This document shows, piece by piece, positions 23,139 to 28,462 of a stretch of DNA of 28,462 bases. Position 1 is the stretch's first letter. Every line of letters begins with the position of its first letter. Source of the stretch: Suilimivivens sp963638365 (GTDB taxonomy: Bacteria > Bacillota > Clostridia > Lachnospirales > Lachnospiraceae). The DNA lies in assembly GCA_963638365.1 (NCBI GenBank), contig CAVHRK010000027.1, forward strand, positions 1 through 28,462. Direction: 5' to 3'. Made by a program: the position numbers and the translations under genes. The notes beneath the pieces were generated by a model. That model had not been told where the DNA came from. It saw only the letters and a list, made by a program, of their open reading frames with translations, and made no database searches.

Positions 23139-24167
23139 ATGAAAAAAAACTGGAAAATTATTGTCATCTGCTGCTGTATTCTGTTACTGCTTGCCGGTTT
23201 CAGTGTTCTACGGGGATTTCAGGGCAGAATTCCCTCAAACGACATCACCGTTACCGGAAATACCGGCGGCAATCTGAATAATCACGGACTTTTTGCAGAA
23301 GCTGATGGGCGGGTTTATTTCTCCAATGCCTATGACAACGGCTGTATGTATTCCATGAATCCGGATGAAACGGATTTAAGGAAGCTCACCAGCAGTTCCG
23401 TAAATTCCATCAATGTCGGAGGCAATTACCTCTATTATTATCTGGACAATGCAGCCGGTGGCAAGGGACTTGGCTATGTCGTACATACCTATGGCGTTTA
23501 CCGCAGCAAACTGGATGGAAGCAGCAGCAAATGCTTAGACCGTCAGGCCGCCGTTACCATGCAGCTTGTCGGCGATTATATTTACTATCAGCGGTACAAC
23601 AACACCGATTTCACCAAATTTTATAAGATTAAAACCGATAAATCCGGACAGGCGCTTGTTTCCGATGAGATCATCAGCCCCAATGCCTGCCAGAATGGAA
23701 TCATTTATTACAACGGAACGGATCAGGACCATAATCTGTATGCCCTCGATACCCGGTCAGACAGTGTTTCCCTCCTGTTAGAGGGCAACATCTGCTATCC
23801 GGTCTATGCCTATGACTACATTTATTATATGGACGCTTCCTCAAATTACCGCCTGTGCCGCTACTCCCTTTCTACCGGAGCAGTTGAGGTACTGACCGAA
23901 GACCGCGTGGACACCTATAACGTTGGAAGCGGCTATGTTTATTATCAGAAAAACGATGCGGATGCACCCGCACTCATGCGTATGGAAGCAGATGGAAGCA
24001 ACCCGGAAATTGTTGCCCTTGGCATCTATTCCGATATCAACCTGACTTCCCAATATGCCTACTTCCATGAGTTCAACTCCGATGTTCCCATGAAACGTAC
24101 CCCGCACAGCTATATTGAGGTTTCCGATTTCGCCGCAGCCAAGCAGGCTGCATTGACTGCCGATTAA
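23139..24167 (+). CDS. DUF5050-type membrane-anchored beta-propeller-like protein
   Basis: This 342-residue protein begins with a basic tail and one hydrophobic helix (about residues 5-24, IIVICCCILLLLAGFSVL). With no clear cleavage site or lipobox, it is probably a signal anchor with the rest outside the membrane. The outer part repeats a short unit of about 45 residues in which a YYY or YIYY strand is followed by an LYR/DGS-type strand, as in YLYYYLDNAAGG, YIYYQRYNNTD and YVYYQKNDADA. This is the pattern of DUF5050/TolB-like propellers. Function is unknown; such proteins often sit in the cell envelope. It is one of only two plus-strand genes and ends overlapping the folB-folK stop. Confidence 0.85.
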   Translation: MKKNWKIIVICCCILLLLAGFSVLRGFQGRIPSNDITVTGNTGGNLNNHGLFAEADGRVYFSNAYDNGCMYSMNPDETDLRKLTSSSVNSINVGGNYLYYYLDNAAGGKGLGYVVHTYGVYRSKLDGSSSKCLDRQAAVTMQLVGDYIYYQRYNNTDFTKFYKIKTDKSGQALVSDEIISPNACQNGIIYYNGTDQDHNLYALDTRSDSVSLLLEGNICYPVYAYDYIYYMDASSNYRLCRYSLSTGAVEVLTEDRVDTYNVGSGYVYYQKNDADAPALMRMEADGSNPEIVALGIYSDINLTSQYAYFHEFNSDVPMKRTPHSYIEVSDFAAAKQAALTAD

Positions 24168-24979
24168 TCCGGAAGCTCCTTAAGCATTTCATAAACAGTC
24201 TTTTGTAATAGTTGGTTAACATAACACGGGCACAGTTCATTTAACGGTTCCAGTACAAACCGCCGGTTCTGCATATCGCGGTGTGGGATCAACAGCTTCG
24301 GATCATTGGAAATTACATCTTCATAGAAAAGGATATCCAGATCCAGAGTTCTTGGTCCCCAGTGAACCTTCCGCTCCCGATGCGCCTCCTGCTCCAACTG
24401 CTGCAGAAAGGTAAGCAGCTCCATTGGTTGCAGCAATGTCTCGATCTCGATTGCCCCGTTTAAGAAATCATCCTGCTCTACTCCGCCATACGGCTTCGTC
24501 ACAAGGAGCTTTGAGCAGCGTACCTTACGGATCAGCTCATTCTTCTTTATTTTTTCAACCGCATCTTCGATATATTTTCTTTTATCTCCCAGATTCGAAC
24601 CGATTCCCAGATAGGCCTTTTTCCATCCACGCTCGATCTGTACCGATACGTTTTCAAAAGGAATCGGAATCGGGGCATGAGGCTTATTCACGATCAATGT
24701 CATCTTCCGGATAAGCGGATAGGCAAGCAATACCTTCTGTGTCACAACCTCTGCCGCCCGCTCAATCAGATCATAGCTGCGTTCCGTAAAGGTTTCCTTC
24801 ATCAGTTCACAGACCTCCCCGTAATGCACGGTTTTCGTAAGATCGTCCGTCATTCCTGCTTCGTGCAGGGAAAGATACAGCTCCGCATCCAGATAAAAGA
24901 ACTGTCCCTCCTGCTTCTCCTCAGGAAACACCCCATGATGCGCATAAATTTCCAAATGGTTGATGTTAATTTTATCCAT
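24164..24979 (-). CDS. folK: Fused dihydroneopterin aldolase / HPPK (FolB-FolK)
   Basis: This 271-residue fusion catalyses two consecutive steps of folate synthesis. Residues 1-118 are dihydroneopterin aldolase: INHLEIYAHHGVFPEEKQEG with the conserved Glu, and VNKPHAPIP with catalytic Lys99. Residues 121-271 are 6-hydroxymethyl-dihydropterin pyrophosphokinase: AYLGIGSNLGDKRKYIEDAV at the start, and the signature WGPRTLDLDILFYED at about 207-221 with its Mg-binding Asp pair. The frame is open to a TTG at 24991; the ATG at 24979 is preferred because it begins the aldolase fold, though neither start has a strong ribosome site. It follows folP by about 32 bases. Its stop codon overlaps that of the convergent DUF5050 gene. 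Confidence 0.95.
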   Translation of the reverse strand: MDKININHLEIYAHHGVFPEEKQEGQFFYLDAELYLSLHEAGMTDDLTKTVHYGEVCELMKETFTERSYDLIERAAEVVTQKVLLAYPLIRKMTLIVNKPHAPIPIPFENVSVQIERGWKKAYLGIGSNLGDKRKYIEDAVEKIKKNELIRKVRCSKLLVTKPYGGVEQDDFLNGAIEIETLLQPMELLTFLQQLEQEAHRERKVHWGPRTLDLDILFYEDVISNDPKLLIPHRDMQNRRFVLEPLNELCPCYVNQLLQKTVYEMLKELPD

Positions 24980-25011
24980 AATTGTTCTCAATTCTCTCTT
25001 AACTGTCCGTT

Positions 25012-25854
25012 TTATTTCTGGTTCTGAATGGCCTCCATCATCCGGATGAAACGCACATTTTCTTTGACATCATGTACACGCACCATGCAGCAACCGGTAT
25101 TTACGGCAAAGGCCGTTGTGGCAAGCGTTCCTTCCACACGCTCATTTACCGGAAGATCCAGTGTCAGACCGACCACGGACTTGCGGCTCGTTCCAAGCAA
25201 TACAGGATACCCCAGTTTCTGAAAGAACGGCAGATGGTTAATGACCCACAGATTCTGTTCATAGCTCTTTGCAAAGCCGACTCCCGGATCTAAAATAATC
25301 TGCTCTTTCGCTATTCCGGCATCTTCTGCAATCGTAAGGATCCGGTCAAAGTCCTCACGGAACATCGTTTCCAGTTCCGGTGTTGCTTTGATCTCATCGC
25401 CTATTCTTTCTTTCCGGTTGTGCATGAGTACACAGGGCAGACCGCTTTGCGCGATCACCTTTGCCATCTCCTTATCATACTGCAGCCCCCAGATGTCATT
25501 AAACAGATCCATGCCTGCCTGTACACCGGCCCTGGCCACCTTCGACTTATAGGTATCCAGCGAAACCGGCACATCAAAATTCTTCTTGATTGCTTCGATC
25601 ACCGGACAGGTTCTTGCAATTTCCTCTTCATCGGTGATCTTCGTATATCCCGGCCGCGTGGATTCTCCGCCTACGTCAATCAATTCTGCTCCTTCTTCGA
25701 TCATCTGCTCCACACGGTGCAGGGCATCACTCATCTCCGGATAACTTCCTCCATCCGAAAAGGAATCCGGTGTTACATTTAAAATTCCCATGACATACGT
25801 ATGTCCCTGCCGTTTGAATGGTTTCTTTCCTATGATAAGATCTGACTGCTGCAT
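25012..25854 (-). CDS. folP: Dihydropteroate synthase
   Basis: This 280-residue TIM-barrel enzyme condenses 6-hydroxymethyl-dihydropterin diphosphate with p-aminobenzoate; it is the sulfonamide target. Signature 1, VMGILNVTPDSFSDGGSY (21-38), and signature 2, ELIDVGGESTRPGY (57-70), are intact. Further on are SLDTYKSKVARAGVQAG, DIWGLQYD, ILDPGVGFAKS, LLGTSRKSVVG and the terminal RVHDVKEN. The length is typical. AAGGAGAAAAAGG precedes the ATG. It lies between folC (73-base gap) and folB-folK, forming a folate operon. Confidence 0.97.
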   Translation of the reverse strand: MQQSDLIIGKKPFKRQGHTYVMGILNVTPDSFSDGGSYPEMSDALHRVEQMIEEGAELIDVGGESTRPGYTKITDEEEIARTCPVIEAIKKNFDVPVSLDTYKSKVARAGVQAGMDLFNDIWGLQYDKEMAKVIAQSGLPCVLMHNRKERIGDEIKATPELETMFREDFDRILTIAEDAGIAKEQIILDPGVGFAKSYEQNLWVINHLPFFQKLGYPVLLGTSRKSVVGLTLDLPVNERVEGTLATTAFAVNTGCCMVRVHDVKENVRFIRMMEAIQNQK

Positions 25855-25927
25855 CCTTTTTCTCCTTATTTTCTTTTCTGACAGGATAACTGCCAGGAAC
25901 CTAATCTACCAGATCATTCCGGCATGA

Positions 25928-27265
25928 TCAGAGGTTAAACAGACTTCCCTTCTTCTTCGCTTTCTGTGCTGCGATCTGCTCCACCTTCGGTAACAGCTCT
26001 CCTAAAAATGAAAGAGAACCGAATGCTACAATGACATCCTCCGGGGATGCCATAAGATACGCAAGCTCCAGGGCCTCCTGTATTCCGTCTGTTGCCGTAA
26101 CCCTCTCTTTATAACGGGAGCAGATTTCTGCAAGCTCTAAGGCTGAAAAGCCCCGCGTGCCCTTCGTGGAAATCGTCAGTACCTGATCGGCCAGCGGCAC
26201 GGTTGCTTTCACAATCTCCTCCTGCTCCTTATCACGTAAAATTCCCATAATGAAGATCATACGTTTCTGCGGGAAATAATATTGAAGCGATTCTGCAAGC
26301 CTTGCTGCCCCGTCCCGGTTATGCGCTCCATCAGCAATAAAAACGGGCTTCTTTGCAACAATCTGGAATCTTCCGGGCCATGCGGCATTTTTCATGCCCT
26401 GCAGTACCGCCTTATCCGGAATGGTAATGGGATGCCCCTGAAGGGTCTGCCTGCGCAATGCCCGTACTGCCTCCAGTGCCAGAACCGCATTCTCGATCTG
26501 GTATCTTCCAAGAAGTGAAATCTGTACCTTCGAAAACTCTTTATAGGAAAAGGTCTGTCCGTTCAGACTGCTCTTCACCTGCCCGGCCTGCAAAGGAGAG
26601 GCTTCGATCAGCGCAACTCCCTCCTTTTGTGCACGGAATTTTAAGATCTCCATAACCTCCGGCTGCTGCGTCGTTGTGACCGCAATGGATCCCTTCTTGA
26701 TGATTCCGGCTTTCACAGCCGCAATCTCGGACAGACTGCTTCCCAGGATTCCCATATGGTCAAGGCTTATAGAAGTAAAAACTTCAACTAAGGTATTCGT
26801 CACAATATTCGTAGCATCCATCTCACCGCCCAGTCCGGTTTCCAATACAACAATTTTGCATTTCTGTTCCTTAAAATACCAGAACGCAAGTGCCGTTTCG
26901 ATTTCAAATGCGGTTGGATGCGGCTGCCCTTCTGCCACAAACTCTTCACACTTTTCCCTGCAGAGCGTCATCCCCTGTGCAAGTGCCCTCTTCGAAATCA
27001 TCCGGTCGTTGATCTGAATACGTTCCCTGTAGTCTGAAATCGTTGGGGAAACATATTTCCCGACCTTAAATCCTGCACATTTCAGTATTTCGGAGAGAAA
27101 GGAAAGGGTAGATCCCTTGCCATTCGTTCCTGCAATGTGCACAAAAGAAAGCTCCCTCTCCGGATGTCCCAGCTTTTCACAAAGGTTCCGGATATTGGCA
27201 AGTCCCGGAACACTTCCGTATTTTTTTAACTCTTCAATATACGTTAAAGTTTCTTTTTCGTTCAT
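25928..27265 (-). CDS. folC: Dihydrofolate synthase / folylpolyglutamate synthase
   Basis: This 445-residue Mur-ligase-family enzyme adds glutamate to dihydropteroate and extends folate polyglutamates. The P-loop is FVHIAGTNGKGSTLSFLSEI (41-60). YVSPTISDYRERIQIND is the usual substrate loop, VVLETGLGGEMDATNIV the metal-binding block, and SLDHMGILGSSLSEIAAVKAGI the carbamylated-Lys region. WPGRFQIVAKKPVFIADGAH is the start of the C-terminal ligase domain. GAGGGA precedes the ATG. It is the first gene of the folC-folP-folBK operon and is divergent from a small membrane-protein gene. Confidence 0.97.
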   Translation of the reverse strand: MNEKETLTYIEELKKYGSVPGLANIRNLCEKLGHPERELSFVHIAGTNGKGSTLSFLSEILKCAGFKVGKYVSPTISDYRERIQINDRMISKRALAQGMTLCREKCEEFVAEGQPHPTAFEIETALAFWYFKEQKCKIVVLETGLGGEMDATNIVTNTLVEVFTSISLDHMGILGSSLSEIAAVKAGIIKKGSIAVTTTQQPEVMEILKFRAQKEGVALIEASPLQAGQVKSSLNGQTFSYKEFSKVQISLLGRYQIENAVLALEAVRALRRQTLQGHPITIPDKAVLQGMKNAAWPGRFQIVAKKPVFIADGAHNRDGAARLAESLQYYFPQKRMIFIMGILRDKEQEEIVKATVPLADQVLTISTKGTRGFSALELAEICSRYKERVTATDGIQEALELAYLMASPEDVIVAFGSLSFLGELLPKVEQIAAQKAKKKGSLFNL

Positions 27266-27394
27266 GATTCTTCCCTCATCTGAGATTCATGCCAAATGTC
27301 CCCGTAAATGCAGATTATTCTACAATTTTCCTGTCATAATCCATAAGGCTCCGGATTGCTGTATAGTTTCCGGATTTCCGGACATACTGGGAAT

Positions 27395-27799
27395 ATGATG
27401 AAAAAATTACTGACTGACTTTTGTAAATGTGGCCTCCTTGGCTGGGGTTTTGAAATTGTATTTACCGCGCTTTCTTCCCTTCGACGGAGAGAATGGAAAC
27501 TTATGGGACAGTCCTCTCTGTGGATGTTCCCGATCTATGGAAGTGCCTGTATTTTAGCCCCGCTCTCCCGGCTGTTCAAGCGGATGTCTGCGGTGTGGCG
27601 CGGTACCATCTATGCTGTCCTGATCTTCGTTGTGGAGTTTTTCTCCGGTAAATTTCTTAAAAAGCATGAGGTCTGCCCCTGGGACTATGCAAAGAGTAAA
27701 TGGCATATTGGCCGGGTCATCCGGTTAGACTTCTTTCCCTGCTGGTTCGCCGTAGGATTGATCTATGAAAAGCTGTTGAACACTTCTTCCCATAAGTAA
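27395..27799 (+). CDS. Small integral membrane protein, putative ABC-transporter CmpB-like family (PF06541 type)
   Basis: This 135-residue, strongly hydrophobic protein has about three to four membrane segments: CGLLGWGFEIVFTAL, SLWMFPIYGSACILAPLSRL, IYAVLIFVVEFFSGKFL, and FFPCWFAVGLIYEKLL. The mix GWGFE, LWMFPIYG and WDYAKSKWHIGRVIRLDFFPCW resembles the small membrane proteins annotated as putative ABC transporter type IV/CmpB. Despite that name, no transport function is shown for most. The frame opens at 27356, but the ATG pair at 27395/27398 begins the family-like sequence; only a weak GGGA precedes it. It is divergent from folC and ends before a bidirectional terminator. Confidence 0.8.
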   Translation: MMKKLLTDFCKCGLLGWGFEIVFTALSSLRRREWKLMGQSSLWMFPIYGSACILAPLSRLFKRMSAVWRGTIYAVLIFVVEFFSGKFLKKHEVCPWDYAKSKWHIGRVIRLDFFPCWFAVGLIYEKLLNTSSHK

Positions 27800-27811
27800 G
27801 CCTGTTTATCC

Positions 27812-27842
27812 AAAAAGAGTCCGCTAAAGGCGAACTCTTTAC
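27812..27842. terminator. Bidirectional terminator between convergent genes
   Basis: AAAGAGT (27814-27820) pairs with ACTCTTT (27834-27840), extended by CGC/GCG pairs (27822-27824 with 27830-27832) past one mismatch and closed by a 5-base loop. T-rich sequence follows on both strands, better on the reverse strand (five T). It serves the small membrane protein gene (plus) and the PH-like gene (minus). Confidence 0.85.
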
Positions 27843-27855
27843 TATTTAATATAAG

Positions 27856-28254
27856 TTACTCATCTGCTCCATCCAGATCATCCATTGCTTCTGCACCGAT
27901 ATTCAGGGTGTTCAGGGTACGTCTCTTCATCCGGGCATTCTCGGATGCCTCCAGAATATAGTTCTTAATGGTCTTCGCATTCTTAATATGCTCTAAAACC
28001 AGTCTCGGATGCGTGGTATCTCCGGTATAACAGATTACGGTTCCAAGCCCCGCAATTCTTTCCCAAAAAGTCGCTACCAGTTCCACATCCTGTACCTTAT
28101 ACATATAACAGTCGTTCTCCACCTTACGGAAAAATCCGCTGTCAATGGTAATCACATTCTCAGCAATATGATACGTGGTAAAGGTAAAAGGAAGTCCGAA
28201 AAAGACCCATCTTTTACGTTCTGTATATTGATCTTCGGTCATCATTTCTGCCAT
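27856..28254 (-). CDS. Bacterial PH-domain-like protein
   Basis: This 132-residue protein has a core of about residues 10-105 that reads as a bacterial pleckstrin-homology fold: RKRWVFFGLPFTFTTYHIAENVITIDSGFFRKVENDCYMYKVQDVELVATFWERIAGLGTVICYTG, split into short strands with the typical strand pairs ITIDSGFF, MYKVQDVELV and GTVICYT. A helical, charged tail follows (ENARMKRRTLNTLN, then an acidic end). There is no signal peptide; the aromatic FFGLPFTFTTY stretch may associate with membrane. Its role is not known. A good promoter lies upstream (28305-28333). Confidence 0.75.
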   Translation of the reverse strand: MAEMMTEDQYTERKRWVFFGLPFTFTTYHIAENVITIDSGFFRKVENDCYMYKVQDVELVATFWERIAGLGTVICYTGDTTHPRLVLEHIKNAKTIKNYILEASENARMKRRTLNTLNIGAEAMDDLDGADE

Positions 28255-28304
28255 ATTTCAATCCGCCTTTCTTCTTTAACGATAATCATCCCTGTTCTTT
28301 TCAA

Positions 28305-28333
28305 ATGGTAGCATATCCCCCACAAGATTGCAA
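28305..28333 (-). promoter_or_regulatory. Promoter of the PH-domain-like gene
   Basis: The reverse strand has TTGCAA (28333-28328), 17 bases, then an extended -10 TGCTACCAT (hexamer 28310-28305), giving a leader of about 45 bases to the ATG at 28254. Beyond it, 28334-28462 is AT-rich and shows no gene, RNA or repeat that I recognise. Confidence 0.65.
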
Positions 28334-28462
28334 TTATTTCTCCGTATATCGTTCATAAAAAGATACTGTCACTCGTACCTCGTTCCAGTAACTATAAAAA
28401 ACAATTTCGTAGGGTAAAATTTTTGTAGGAAAAATTAATAGAAAAAAGAAAGCACCGGGATC

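Overview
The window reads as a chromosomal segment of a gut-type, low-to-mid GC Firmicute, most likely a Lachnospiraceae (Roseburia/Agathobacter/Butyrivibrio-like). The reasons are strong AGGAGG ribosome sites, a YesM/YesN-type two-component pair, LplA/LplB/LplC-type sugar transport, cytoplasmic xylo-oligosaccharide hydrolases, a chemoreceptor (so probably motile), and DUF5050 and DUF815 proteins. The genus is inferred, not proven. Almost everything is on the minus strand, so transcription mostly runs from high to low coordinates.

Region 1 (1-2268, minus): manC (GDP-mannose synthesis), then rimP and the 5' part of nusA. A hairpin with a U-tract lies between the probable rimP promoter and rimP.

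Region 2 (2443-16349, minus) is a xylan-oligosaccharide utilisation locus in three blocks. The first is GH8 exo-oligoxylanase, YesM-like sensor kinase and YesN-like AraC response regulator, ending at a terminator. The second is GH43, GH39 and a methyl-accepting chemotaxis protein, ending at a terminator. The third is a lipoprotein solute-binding protein, an internal hairpin, then two permeases, ending at a terminator. The kinase probably senses an extracellular signal. The regulator probably acts at paired direct repeats found in front of both the binding-protein and GH43 promoters. The ABC importer brings in oligosaccharides, the three enzymes (no signal peptides) cut them inside the cell, and the chemoreceptor links the locus to motility. 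No ABC ATPase is encoded, so a shared MsmK-like ATPase is presumed.

Region 3 (16498-22961, minus): a tight five-gene operon of pheA, a DUF815 AAA+ ATPase, Ppx/GppA-HD, ppk1 and a small acidic protein. It has a good promoter overlapped by an inverted repeat. A DUF5050 membrane-anchored propeller protein is transcribed divergently (23139-24167, plus).

Region 4 (24164-27265, minus): folate genes folC, folP and a folB-folK fusion. The window ends with a small membrane protein (CmpB-like, plus) convergent with a PH-domain-like protein (minus), separated by a bidirectional terminator.

The observations most worth following up are these: a shared 14-bp direct-repeat operator with identical geometry at two sugar promoters; a 32-bp perfect palindrome that is both terminator and operator; a 45-nt repeat present twice with one mismatch; and a one-base frame problem at the start of the chemoreceptor gene. 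No mobile element, CRISPR array, tRNA or rRNA was seen, and no gene-free stretch exceeds 300 bases.
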